19,550 nt of DNA from an uncultured Actinomycetes bacterium. GTDB lineage: Bacteria; Actinomycetota; Actinomycetes; Nanopelagicales; Nanopelagicaceae. The translations under genes and the position numbers were made by a program. The DNA is taken from contig CALMJB010000132.1 in NCBI GenBank assembly GCA_937864205.1, forward strand, positions 1 to 19,550, written 5' to 3'. How positions within the stretch are numbered: the first letter of the stretch is position 1; every line of letters begins with the position of its first letter. The notes below the pieces were generated by a model. That model ran no database searches. It saw only the letters and a program-made list of their open reading frames with translations, and had not been told where the DNA came from. Below are positions 1-7,164 of the stretch, piece by piece.

Positions 1-290
1 AGTGCTTATCTGCCGGCACGCCGATTGTTGCCAGCGATATTCCGGCATTTGCGGCGGTGTTAGAAAATGGAAAATTAGGTAAGTTGTTCAAGAGTGAGGA
101 TTCAACTGATTTAGCAAAGACGGTAATAGATTTACTGCGGGATGAATCAACTCGAAAAAATCTCTCTGAAACGGGGATAGCGAGTTCAGAAAAATATGAT
201 TGGAATGATGTGGCTTCGCAAATTGAATCAGTATATGAAATTAGTGCAGCAAATCGGCCAAATGTCACGGTTGGTTCTGAGAAAGATTAA
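1..290 (+). CDS. pimA: 3' end of a GT4-family glycosyltransferase, probably phosphatidylinositol mannosyltransferase PimA (partial)
   Basis: Only the last 95 codons are present; the frame is open from base 3 and ends in TAA at 288-290. The first visible residues, CLSAGTPIVASDIPAFAAVL, are the nucleotide-sugar binding segment typical of GT-B retaining glycosyltransferases, where a Gly-Thr-Pro-Ile-Val-Ala-Ser-Asp run follows the catalytic Glu-X7-Glu region. The rest is the usual C-terminal helical tail. In actinobacteria a PimA gene, which mannosylates phosphatidylinositol at the inner face of the membrane, lies just upstream of pdxS, and the same neighbours follow here. The GT4 fold is well supported; the exact sugar and acceptor rest on gene order, because the N-terminal acceptor-binding half is outside the window. 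The 3' end is separated from the next gene by 29 bases. Confidence 0.75.
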   Translation, partial: CLSAGTPIVASDIPAFAAVLENGKLGKLFKSEDSTDLAKTVIDLLRDESTRKNLSETGIASSEKYDWNDVASQIESVYEISAANRPNVTVGSEKD

Positions 291-319
291 TTAAGAATTA
301 ACAGAAAAGATGTGAACTA

Positions 320-811
320 ATGACTAAATGGATTCCAATCATTGTTCTATTGCTATTTTTCATTTGGTATCTAACTTTTGTAGCTGGCCGTTTAGACCGA
401 TTGCACCATCGCGTGGAAACTTCATGGGCAATTTTGGATTCACTGTTGCAAAGACGCGCAGCAATTGCACTAGAAATTGCCAGAAATAATTCGCTAGATC
501 AAGCCAGTGCATATTTGATTGCCAGCTCGGCAACTGCTGCCCGGGCTGCGGAAATCTCCGAAAGGTCAGATGCGGAATCGACATTGTCTGGTGCGCTTGG
601 ACATATTTCAAACACCGCAATTGATTTACCAGTCGATCTTTTAAATGAGTTATCGGAATTAACTGAAAAAATTCGGCTAGCTATTTCAATTCATTTAGAG
701 GCGGTAAATGCCACCCAAAACTTTCGAAAACGGATTTTGATTCGAGTTTTTAGATTGGCAGGTCATGCACCATTGCCGATGAAGTACCAGTTTGAAGAGG
801 ATTCACTTTAA
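320..811 (+). CDS. Small LemA-like membrane-anchored protein of unknown function, conserved next to pdxS in actinobacteria
   Basis: A 163-residue protein starting at ATG 320 with only a weak purine-rich stretch upstream. Residues 4-23 form one hydrophobic transmembrane helix, with no signal-peptidase motif, so the remainder is probably tethered to the membrane. Residues 24-46 (Arg-Leu-x-x-Leu-x-x-Arg-Val-Glu-x-x-Trp-x-x-Leu-Asp-x-x-Leu-x-Arg-Arg) closely follow the pattern of the first helix of LemA proteins. The rest is predicted all-helical, Ala/Ile/Glu-rich, ending with LAGHAPLP at 146-153 and an acidic tail. From memory, Streptomyces carries a protein with the same layout and a similar LAGHAPLP-like end at the same place between pimA and pdxS. 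No enzymatic motif is visible and the function is unknown. It sits between an inner-membrane glycosyltransferase gene and pdxS, probably co-transcribed with the former. Confidence 0.8.
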   Translation: MTKWIPIIVLLLFFIWYLTFVAGRLDRLHHRVETSWAILDSLLQRRAAIALEIARNNSLDQASAYLIASSATAARAAEISERSDAESTLSGALGHISNTAIDLPVDLLNELSELTEKIRLAISIHLEAVNATQNFRKRILIRVFRLAGHAPLPMKYQFEEDSL

Positions 812-991
812 TCAGATTATGTGCCCTAGAACGGGGTTTTTGTACTTACTAACTGCACAGGCCTAACTACTCCGATTCGGTTAGACTGGGCTGCTGAAAA
901 CCGCAATGCACTTAATCTAAAAGATGAAAGTTCAAGATTTTAAATGAAATTTAAAGTTAAATAAGAATTTGAAAGTGATGGCAAGGTAAAG
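812..991 (+). promoter_or_regulatory. Intergenic region with the presumed pdxS promoter and an inverted repeat
   Basis: This is the second-longest gap in the window. An inverted repeat CTAAC (863-867) / GTTAG (880-884) is extended by CAG (858-860) / CTG (86-88 of the same hundred, i.e. 886-888) after a small internal loop; it could be an operator or an RNA hairpin. The 3' half (901-970) is very AT-rich, with -10-like hexamers such as TAATCT (913-918) and TAAAGT (952-957), but none has a convincing -35 partner, so the start site cannot be fixed. AAGG at 983-986 is the ribosome binding site of pdxS. No known PLP-responsive site is recognised. Confidence 0.45.
824..841 (+). terminator. Weak possible terminator after the LemA-like gene
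   Basis: CCC (824-826) can pair with GGG (834-836), flanked by two G-T pairs, and is followed by TTTTT at 837-841. The stem is very short, so this is only a candidate for the end of the pimA-side transcript. Confidence 0.2.
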
Positions 992-1882
992 ATGACTCAA
1001 GCAAAAACTGGTACAGCCCGAGTAAAGCGCGGTATGGCGGAAATGCTCAAAGGCGGCGTGATCATGGATGTCGTTAATGTTGAGCAAGCAAAGATTGCTG
1101 AAGATGCTGGCGCGGTTGCAGTGATGGCGCTGGAAAGAGTTCCTGCAGATATTCGCGCACAAGGCGGAGTCGCTCGCATGTCTGATCCCGACATGATTGA
1201 GCAAATTCAGTCAGCGGTTTCAATTCCCGTAATGGCAAAGGCTCGAATTGGCCATTTTGTAGAGGCGCAAGTTTTGCAATCACTTGGGGTCGATTACATC
1301 GATGAATCTGAAGTGCTAACTCCAGCGGATTATGAAAACCATATTGATAAGTGGAATTTCACAGTGCCATTTGTCTGCGGTGCAACCAATTTAGGAGAAG
1401 CATTACGACGAATTAATGAAGGTGCGGCAATGATTCGCTCAAAAGGTGAAGCCGGTACCGGAGATGTTTCAAATGCAACTACGCACATGCGAAAGATTTC
1501 CTCACAGATTAGAAATTTAACCTCAATGCGTGAAGATGAACTCTATGTCGCAGCAAAAGAAATGAACGCTCCATATGATTTAGTAAAAGAGGTAGCGCAA
1601 ACTGGAAAACTTCCGGTTGTACTTTTCACAGCCGGCGGAATTGCAACTCCAGCTGACGCGGCGATGATGATGCAACTTGGCGCAGACGGAGTCTTTATTG
1701 GCTCGGGAATATTTAAATCCGGCGATCCATCTAAACGCGCTCGCGCTTGCGTTAAGGCAACTACTCATTACACCGATGCAAAAGTTGTTGCAGATGTTTC
1801 CCGCGGACTTGGTGATGCAATGGTTGGAATAAATGTTGCAGATATCCCAGTGCCACATCGATTGGCTGAGCGGGGCTGGTAA
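992..1882 (+). CDS. pdxS: Pyridoxal 5'-phosphate synthase, synthase subunit PdxS
   Basis: PdxS builds pyridoxal 5'-phosphate from ribose 5-phosphate, glyceraldehyde 3-phosphate and ammonia supplied by PdxT (the DXP-independent vitamin B6 route), in the cytoplasm as a dodecamer carrying PdxT subunits. The protein is 296 residues, the normal family length, and forms a single (beta/alpha)8 barrel. Asp26 and the two catalytic lysines are visible: Lys83 in the PVMAKARIGHF strand and Lys151 in RSKGEAGTGDVS, which correspond to Lys81 and Lys149 of the Bacillus subtilis enzyme. The phosphate-binding FTAGGIATPADAA and GADGVFIGSGIF segments follow near residues 213-240. The start is ATG 992, with AAGG six bases or so upstream. 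It is followed after 2 bases by pdxT, so the two are translated from one message. Confidence 0.98.
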   Translation: MTQAKTGTARVKRGMAEMLKGGVIMDVVNVEQAKIAEDAGAVAVMALERVPADIRAQGGVARMSDPDMIEQIQSAVSIPVMAKARIGHFVEAQVLQSLGVDYIDESEVLTPADYENHIDKWNFTVPFVCGATNLGEALRRINEGAAMIRSKGEAGTGDVSNATTHMRKISSQIRNLTSMREDELYVAAKEMNAPYDLVKEVAQTGKLPVVLFTAGGIATPADAAMMMQLGADGVFIGSGIFKSGDPSKRARACVKATTHYTDAKVVADVSRGLGDAMVGINVADIPVPHRLAERGW

Positions 1883-1884
1883 AA

Positions 1885-2487
1885 ATGCAGGTCGGAGTTC
1901 TGGCACTGCAAGGTGATGTGCGAGAACACATCAAAGCTTTGGGCGAGTGTGGAGTCACATCCACCGCTGTTAAAACCAAATCAGAAATCTCGGCAGTTGA
2001 TGCATTGGTAATTCCTGGTGGGGAATCGACCACGATTTCCAAACTTGCAAGAAGTTTTGGTTTGATTGAAGTAATTCGGGAAAAAATTGCCAGCGGAATG
2101 CCAACTTTTGGAACCTGCGCCGGCATGATTCTCTTGGCTAATAAAGTTGAAGATGGAATTGTTGGTCAAGAAAGTTTTGGCGGATTAGATATCACCGTCC
2201 GGCGCAACGCGTTTGGACGCCAAGTCGACTCATTTGAAATCGATTTACAATTTAAGGGAATAACAGATCCGAAGATTCATGCGGTATTTATTCGCGCGCC
2301 ATGGGTGGAAACGGTGGCCTCCGATGTTGAAGTGCTGGCATCTATATCTGATGCAGCCGGCAAATCTCATCCGGTTGCAGTAAGACAGAAAAATATTTTG
2401 GCAACCGCTTTTCATCCAGAATTAACTGCGGATAATCGGGTGCATAAATTTTTCGTTGAAAATCTCTGTCGCGAAAGTGTTAAATAA
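1885..2487 (+). CDS. pdxT: Pyridoxal 5'-phosphate synthase, glutaminase subunit PdxT
   Basis: A class I glutamine amidotransferase that hydrolyses glutamine and channels ammonia into PdxS. It is 200 residues long, the usual length. The catalytic triad is visible: Cys78 in GTCAGMILLA, and His177 and Glu179 in ATAFHPEL, matching Cys79-His170-Glu172 of Bacillus subtilis PdxT. The N-terminal VGVLALQGDVREH and the IPGGEST loop (residues 43-49), which forms the oxyanion region and glutamine site, are also diagnostic. Its ATG lies 2 bases after the pdxS stop, and yebC starts 2 bases after its own stop, so translational coupling is likely. The local ribosome binding site is the G-rich end of pdxS (around 1872-1879). 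Confidence 0.98.
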   Translation: MQVGVLALQGDVREHIKALGECGVTSTAVKTKSEISAVDALVIPGGESTTISKLARSFGLIEVIREKIASGMPTFGTCAGMILLANKVEDGIVGQESFGGLDITVRRNAFGRQVDSFEIDLQFKGITDPKIHAVFIRAPWVETVASDVEVLASISDAAGKSHPVAVRQKNILATAFHPELTADNRVHKFFVENLCRESVK

Positions 2488-2489
2488 CA

Positions 2490-3248
2490 ATGTCTGGCCA
2501 TTCCAAATGGGCAACCACAAAGCACAAGAAAGCAATAATTGATTCCCGGCGAGCTAAAAACTTCGCTAAATTAATTAAAGGAATTGAAGTAGCGGCTCGC
2601 ACTGGCGGCGCAGATATGTCAGGAAATCCAACACTTTATGATGCTGTAACCAAAGCAAAAAAGAATTCTGTACCCAGCGACAATATTGAACGTGCCATCA
2701 AACGCGGTGCCGGATTAGAAGGCGGTGGCGCAAATTGGGAAACCATAATGTACGAAGGTTATGGACCAGGTGGTGTCGCATTATTAATCGAATGTCTTTC
2801 TGACAATAGAAATCGAGCCGCCTCTGAAGTGAGAGTGGCGGTGACCAGAAATGGTGGCAACATGGCTGATCCCGGATCAGTTTCATACTTGTTCCATCGC
2901 AAAGGGGTTGTGCTAGTACCAAAACAAAATGGAAAAATTACCGAAGATAGATTGTTAGAACAGGTTTTAGAGGCTGGCGCGGAAGAGGTTAATGATCTTG
3001 GCGATCACTTTGAAGTTGTCAGTTCGCCCACTGACTTAAGCTCAGTCCGTAGTGCACTTCAAAAAGCCGGAATTGAATATGATTCAAGTGAATCTTCATT
3101 TTTGCCTACCATGTCGATTCCACTTTCATTTGAAGATGCAAAAAAACTTTTTCAACTAATTGAAGCAATTGAAGATTGTGATGATGTGCAAAATGTCTAT
3201 GGCAATTTCGATGTTGCCGACGACATCATGGCGAGTCTGAACTCTTAA
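2490..3248 (+). CDS. yebC: YebC/TACO1-family protein
   Basis: A 252-residue member of the YebC/PmpR/TACO1 family, identified by the invariant N-terminus MSGHSKWATTKHKK followed by the RRAKNFAKLIKGIEVAAR and NPTLYDAVTKAKKNSVPSDN segments. Older annotation calls this family a transcriptional regulator; more recent work on bacterial and mitochondrial members points to ribosome-associated action that relieves stalling on proline-rich stretches. Both are family knowledge, and the sequence alone does not decide. The three-domain layout is intact: basic helical domain I (about 1-75) and two alpha/beta domains, with the GYGPGGVALLIECLSDNRNR strand near residues 89-108. The ATG lies 2 bases after pdxT with no clear Shine-Dalgarno, so initiation probably depends on coupling. 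It ends the pdx transcript, just before the ruvC promoter, an arrangement common in actinobacteria. Confidence 0.96.
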   Translation: MSGHSKWATTKHKKAIIDSRRAKNFAKLIKGIEVAARTGGADMSGNPTLYDAVTKAKKNSVPSDNIERAIKRGAGLEGGGANWETIMYEGYGPGGVALLIECLSDNRNRAASEVRVAVTRNGGNMADPGSVSYLFHRKGVVLVPKQNGKITEDRLLEQVLEAGAEEVNDLGDHFEVVSSPTDLSSVRSALQKAGIEYDSSESSFLPTMSIPLSFEDAKKLFQLIEAIEDCDDVQNVYGNFDVADDIMASLNS

Positions 3249-3250
3249 AC

Positions 3251-3286
3251 TTAAAAAATAAATTTCTCTAATCTAAGATTATTCAC
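3251..3286 (+). promoter_or_regulatory. Probable leaderless promoter of ruvC
   Basis: The hexamer TAAGAT (3274-3279) fits the actinobacterial TANNNT -10 box and ends exactly 7 bases before the ruvC ATG, which would place the transcription start on or next to the start codon. The only -35 candidate is TTAAAA (3251-3256, 17-base spacer), which is weak. There is no Shine-Dalgarno sequence in the 25 bases before the ATG, as expected of a leaderless message. Confidence 0.6.
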
Positions 3287-3808
3287 ATGCGCGTTCTGGC
3301 AGTCGATCCAGGTTTAACAAGATGTGGCGTGGGTATTGTTGATGCGCTTGGAAATACCAAACTCACCTTGGTAGATCACGCAATAATTCAAACAAATCCA
3401 GATTTGAATTTAGAACTTCGGTTATTAGATTTGGAAAAGAATTTGCAAAATTTATTTACTAAATTTAAACCAGATGTTATTGCTGTGGAAAGGGTTTTCT
3501 CACAACTTAATGTGCGAACTGCTATGTCTACCGCGCAAGCTGGCGGAGTCGCTTTATTGCTTGCCGCTAAATCAAATATTCCGGTGGTAATGCACACACC
3601 CAGTGAGGTAAAGGCAGCGGTAACCGGATCTGGCCGGGCGGATAAAAAACAAGTAGCCAATATGGTTAAAAAGATCTTGAAGTTGGAACAAATTCCAAAA
3701 CCCGTTGATGTCACCGATGCTCTGGCATTAGCCATCTGCCATCATTGGCGAGGAGGTGCGCAAACTCGAATTGAATTGGCAGCGCGCAAGCAAAAGCGGA
3801 AGTTATAA
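3287..3808 (+). CDS. ruvC: Holliday junction resolvase RuvC
   Basis: Homodimeric endonuclease that cuts Holliday junctions symmetrically during recombinational repair, working with the RuvAB motor. It is 173 residues, a normal length, with an RNase H-like fold. The four acidic metal-binding residues are all visible: Asp7 in AVDPGLTRCG, Glu68 in VIAVERVF, and Asp141 and Asp144 in DVTDALALAICHH. The basic GSGRADKKQV segment (residues 114-123) is the usual DNA-contacting stretch. It starts at ATG 3287 without a ribosome binding site and seems to be expressed from its own leaderless promoter. A 54-base gap separates it from ruvA. A Lys/Arg-rich C-terminus (RKQKRKL) follows the conserved core. Confidence 0.97.
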   Translation: MRVLAVDPGLTRCGVGIVDALGNTKLTLVDHAIIQTNPDLNLELRLLDLEKNLQNLFTKFKPDVIAVERVFSQLNVRTAMSTAQAGGVALLLAAKSNIPVVMHTPSEVKAAVTGSGRADKKQVANMVKKILKLEQIPKPVDVTDALALAICHHWRGGAQTRIELAARKQKRKL

Positions 3809-3862
3809 CTCCACTTTGAAATCACGATAAAGGCACGACAAAAGTAGAAGAGGGAAAATCAA

Positions 3863-4498
3863 TTGGCTAGCTTGGTAAGTACCGTAAGCGGGAAAATCTC
3901 TGAACTCGGAGTTAATTATTTAACAATTGAACTCAATGGATTAGGGATTAGCGCTCAGATTACCGCCCGGCACGCGGCAAAACTTCAATTAGGTACTGCC
4001 ACCACTATCTACACAAATTTAACGGTTCGGGAAGACTCTTTGACTTTATACGGCTTTGAGAGTTCACATCAGCGAGATTTTTTCGAATTACTTCAAACTG
4101 TTACCGGTGTTGGTCCGAAGTTGGCATTATCTATTCTTTCAGCTGCCGATGTAGCAGATATTTCCCGAGCGATTGCAAATGAAGATTTGAAAAGATTGCA
4201 AGAGATACCGGGCATGGGCAAGAAAAGTGCGCAACGCCTAGTTATTGATTTGAAGGACAAAATTAAAATCAAAGGTGGCAAGTTAAATGAGTGGCAAAAT
4301 CAGTTGACCGGGGCGCTTGAGTCTTTGGGATATTCCGCAAAGGAAAGTATCAAAATTGCAGATCAAGTGGCGAAAGATTTCGCCGCAAACGATGTAAATT
4401 CGCGAGGCACATCCTCTTCTCAAGAAAAAAATGAAATCAATGTCAGCGATGCATTGAAATTAGCACTACAAATTGCTGGTCGAAATAAACGAGGCTAA
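3863..4498 (+). CDS. ruvA: Holliday junction branch migration complex subunit RuvA
   Basis: RuvA tetramers hold the four-way junction and load the RuvB motor. The 211-residue product has an N-terminal OB-fold domain (about 1-68), two helix-hairpin-helix motifs, LQTVTGVGPKLALSIL (about 78-93) and LQEIPGMGKKSAQRLV (about 112-127), and after a flexible linker the C-terminal three-helix domain III (about 155-211, ALESLGYSAKES) that contacts RuvB. The start codon is ambiguous. TTG 3863 has a good AGAGGG box (3849-3854) at the right distance and is adopted here. A second in-frame TTG at 3872 would give the family-typical beginning Met-Val-Ser-Thr-Val-Ser-Gly-Lys, but it lies too far from that box. 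ruvB follows after one base. Confidence 0.96.
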   Translation: MASLVSTVSGKISELGVNYLTIELNGLGISAQITARHAAKLQLGTATTIYTNLTVREDSLTLYGFESSHQRDFFELLQTVTGVGPKLALSILSAADVADISRAIANEDLKRLQEIPGMGKKSAQRLVIDLKDKIKIKGGKLNEWQNQLTGALESLGYSAKESIKIADQVAKDFAANDVNSRGTSSSQEKNEINVSDALKLALQIAGRNKRG

Positions 4499-4499
4499 A

Positions 4500-5567
4500 T
4501 TGGAAAATAATTCATCTGAAGAGTCGGCAAAAATCGTTAGTTTGGCCGCTGATGAAACTGAGAGAGCGGCTGAGCAAGCGCTTCGGCCAAATAACATTCT
4601 TGAATTTATTGGGCAAAGCAAAGTAAAAGAACAACTTAATTTACTTTTAAAGGCGGCAAAGGAACGAAAAAAGCCGGCGGATCATATTTTGCTCGCCGGT
4701 CCGCCCGGACTTGGCAAAACAACGTTGGCAATGATTATCGCAACTGAAATGTCATCTGCTATTCGAGTTACCAGTGGCCCGGCAATAACGCATGCCGGTG
4801 ATTTAGCGGCGATACTTTCATCTTTATCTGAAGGTGAAATTCTTTTCATTGATGAAATCCACAGATTAAACCGCAGCGCAGAAGAAATGTTGTATTTAGC
4901 GATGGAGGATTTTCGAGTCGATGTGGTGGTTGGAAAAGGTGCCGGAGCAACATCAATTCCACTTGATATTCCGCACTTCACGTTAGTTGGTGCAACCACT
5001 AGATCGGGTTTATTGCCAAGTCCGCTACGAGATCGATTTGGATTTACCGCAGCACTGGAATTCTACGAAAATTCAGATTTAGAAAATATTATTTTGCGTA
5101 GTGCAAATTTGTTGGAACTTGAAATAAATTCAGATGCAATAAATGAAATTGCAATTAGATCACGCGGCACTCCGCGGGTGGCAAACCGATTACTTCGTCG
5201 CGTGCGTGACTTTGCACAAGTCAAGAACAAGCAAAGCTCAAAAATCTCCATAGATTCCGCTAAATCTGCGTTAGAACTTTATGAAGTAGATGCAATTGGT
5301 TTAGATCGATTAGATAAATCTATTTTGAGTAATTTAATTAAGAACTTCGCCGGTGGTCCTGTGGGCTTGAGCACTCTTGCAATGTCGGTTGGCGAAGAGG
5401 CAGAAACCATTGAATCTGTTTGTGAACCGTTTTTAGTTCGCATTGGTTTTCTACAAAGAACTCCGCGGGGTCGTGTTGCTACTAAATTGGCTTGGCAACA
5501 TCTAGGAATTGAGCCACCGGTATCAAATTCCTACTTACAAGAGTTAGGTTTTTTCGCAAAAGAGTGA
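4500..5567 (+). CDS. ruvB: Holliday junction branch migration ATPase RuvB
   Basis: Hexameric AAA+ motor that pumps DNA through the RuvA-bound junction. The start is set at TTG 4500, one base after the ruvA stop, because GAGG (4491-4494) lies 5 bases before it. The frame is open further upstream, to another TTG at 4473 inside ruvA, but that has no ribosome binding site and would give an atypical N-terminus. From 4500 the protein has 355 residues: Walker A GPPGLGKTT (67-75), Walker B LFIDEIH (115-121), sensor 1 LVGATTRSG (162-170), arginine-finger region LRDRFGF (176-182), sensor 2 GTPRVANRLL (224-233), and a C-terminal winged-helix domain (about 255-335) with the GEEAETIESVCEPFL signature. A 25-base gap, without yajC, precedes secD. 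Confidence 0.97.
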   Translation: MENNSSEESAKIVSLAADETERAAEQALRPNNILEFIGQSKVKEQLNLLLKAAKERKKPADHILLAGPPGLGKTTLAMIIATEMSSAIRVTSGPAITHAGDLAAILSSLSEGEILFIDEIHRLNRSAEEMLYLAMEDFRVDVVVGKGAGATSIPLDIPHFTLVGATTRSGLLPSPLRDRFGFTAALEFYENSDLENIILRSANLLELEINSDAINEIAIRSRGTPRVANRLLRRVRDFAQVKNKQSSKISIDSAKSALELYEVDAIGLDRLDKSILSNLIKNFAGGPVGLSTLAMSVGEEAETIESVCEPFLVRIGFLQRTPRGRVATKLAWQHLGIEPPVSNSYLQELGFFAKE

Positions 5568-5576
5568 TTCTCTGCG

Positions 5577-5592
5577 TAGAATTCCCGTTCTT
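5577..5592 (+). promoter_or_regulatory. Possible -10 box giving a near-leaderless secD message
   Basis: TAGAAT (5577-5582) matches the TANNNT -10 pattern at 5 of 6 consensus positions and ends 10 bases before the secD ATG, so transcription would start about 4 bases ahead of the coding sequence. No good -35 and no Shine-Dalgarno sequence are seen. A promoter here would uncouple secDF from ruvCAB. Confidence 0.45.
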
Positions 5593-7164
5593 ATGTCTAC
5601 AAATCCCGCCACAAATTCCATCTACAACACCGGAGCTGGGACTGCCGCTACAAAACAATCCACTAAAAAAGCGGCGAGAACAATTGGTATTTTATTTGTA
5701 ACAATTTTTCTATTTGCCGCCGTTGCGGTGATACAAGGCGCAACAACTTTCAGATTAGGGTTAGATTTGCAAGGCGGAACCAGTGTGACATTACAACCGC
5801 GAGTTAGCGAAGGCGGAAAAATCACCTCCGATGCAATTGATCAAGCAGTTGGAATTATTAGACAACGTGTTAACTCTTTGGGTGTGGCCGAATCTGAAGT
5901 GTCTGCGCAAGGCACCGGAGCAAATCGACAAATAGTAATTTCAGTTCCGGGCGAAACTGGCAGACGAGTAGTTGATTTGGTTGGCCAAACCGCTGAACTT
6001 AGATTTCGGCAGGTTTTAGCGGAAGGTCCGGCAACCGCTGCAACAACTTCAACCGATACTAAAACTGCCACATTGCCAGCGGGAATCAGCGCTGATTTGA
6101 ATCAACAATTTGCCGCATTGGATTGCTCGAAGCCAGAAAATCGTCAAGGCGGTGGTGGTGATGTTGCGAATGGACCATTAGTAAGTTGCGATCGCGGCGG
6201 ATTTACAAAATACATTCTTGGACCGGCTGAGGTCTTAGGTACACAAGTTTCAAAGGCAACCGCGGTGATTAGCACAACAACTGCTTCAGGTTGGTATGTA
6301 GTTCTAGATTTCAACGGTGATGGCACCAAAGCATTTGGTGCAATGACATCACGGTTAGCAGGGCAGGCATCACCACAAAATCAAGCGGCGATTGTGTTGG
6401 ATGGATTGGTTTATTCCGCGCCAAGAGTTAATGAGGCGATTAATACCGGAAATGCGCAAATCACCGGAAACTTTACGCAAGCTGAAGCCAGCGACCTAGC
6501 AAATGTTTTGAAGTATGGTGCATTGCCACTTGCCTTTGATCGTGGCGAAGTTCAACAAGTTTCGCCAACGCTAGGTGCAGATCAACTTCATGCTGGTTTA
6601 TTAGCGGGAATTCTTGGTTTACTTCTTGTATTCCTTTATTCGATTCTCTATTACCGCGGATTAGGAATCGTCTCAGTTGGCTCACTTTTGGTGGCGACCG
6701 CAATTACATTACTTTCATTTTTGCTCCTTGGTAAATGGATTGGCTTTACCCTGACTCTTGCTGGAATTGCCGGTGCAATCGTTTCTATCGGAATCACCGC
6801 CGACTCATTTATCGTTTACTTTGAAAGAATTCGCGATGAAGTTAGAGAGGGTAAATCACTTCGCACCGCGGTTGAAACTGGTTGGAAACGTGCTCGACGA
6901 ACAGTTTTGGTTGCCGACGCAGTCTCATTAATTGCGGCAATTTTGCTTTATTTCTTTGCCGTTGGCGGCGTGCGTGGATTTGCATTCACTCTTGGTATGA
7001 CTACTTTTATCGATTTGATAATCGTGTTCTTCTTTACAAAGCCACTTGTAGTTTTACTATCTAATTTGAGATTTTTTGCGAATGGTTCAAAATTATCTGG
7101 TCTATCTAGAAAATCATTAGGGCTTCCATCATTAACGAATCAAGCAGGAGCATTGAATGGCTAA
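5593..7164 (+). CDS. secD: Protein translocase subunit SecD
   Basis: SecD, with SecF, uses the proton motive force to help pull preproteins through SecYEG on the outer face of the membrane. The product has 523 residues and six predicted transmembrane helices: one at about 31-50, then a large extracytoplasmic part with the GLDLQGGTSVTL motif (56-67) and the P1 domain (about 55-330), then helices near 334-354, 357-380, 383-405, 437-459 and 463-486. The RND/SecDF signature TADSFIVYFERIRDE is at 402-416. A low-complexity Gly-rich turn (Gly-Gly-Gly-Gly-Asp) interrupts the periplasmic domain near residue 187. The start at ATG 5593 has no visible Shine-Dalgarno. Its last 8 bases overlap secF. The usual partner yajC is missing upstream. 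Confidence 0.97.
   Translation: MSTNPATNSIYNTGAGTAATKQSTKKAARTIGILFVTIFLFAAVAVIQGATTFRLGLDLQGGTSVTLQPRVSEGGKITSDAIDQAVGIIRQRVNSLGVAESEVSAQGTGANRQIVISVPGETGRRVVDLVGQTAELRFRQVLAEGPATAATTSTDTKTATLPAGISADLNQQFAALDCSKPENRQGGGGDVANGPLVSCDRGGFTKYILGPAEVLGTQVSKATAVISTTTASGWYVVLDFNGDGTKAFGAMTSRLAGQASPQNQAAIVLDGLVYSAPRVNEAINTGNAQITGNFTQAEASDLANVLKYGALPLAFDRGEVQQVSPTLGADQLHAGLLAGILGLLLVFLYSILYYRGLGIVSVGSLLVATAITLLSFLLLGKWIGFTLTLAGIAGAIVSIGITADSFIVYFERIRDEVREGKSLRTAVETGWKRARRTVLVADAVSLIAAILLYFFAVGGVRGFAFTLGMTTFIDLIIVFFFTKPLVVLLSNLRFFANGSKLSGLSRKSLGLPSLTNQAGALNG

Noticed and set aside
360..620. An 86-codon minus-strand frame opposite the LemA-like gene
   Set aside because: The plus-strand frame has a transmembrane helix and recognised family motifs; the opposite frame has none.
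4473..4499. Upstream TTG start for ruvB inside ruvA
   Set aside because: No ribosome binding site precedes it, and TTG 4500 has GAGG at a suitable distance and gives a family-like N-terminus.
6130..6175. Gly-rich stretch in SecD as a possible frameshift or insertion
   Set aside because: The frame continues without disturbance into conserved SecD sequence; it is a loop of variable length in the extracytoplasmic domain.
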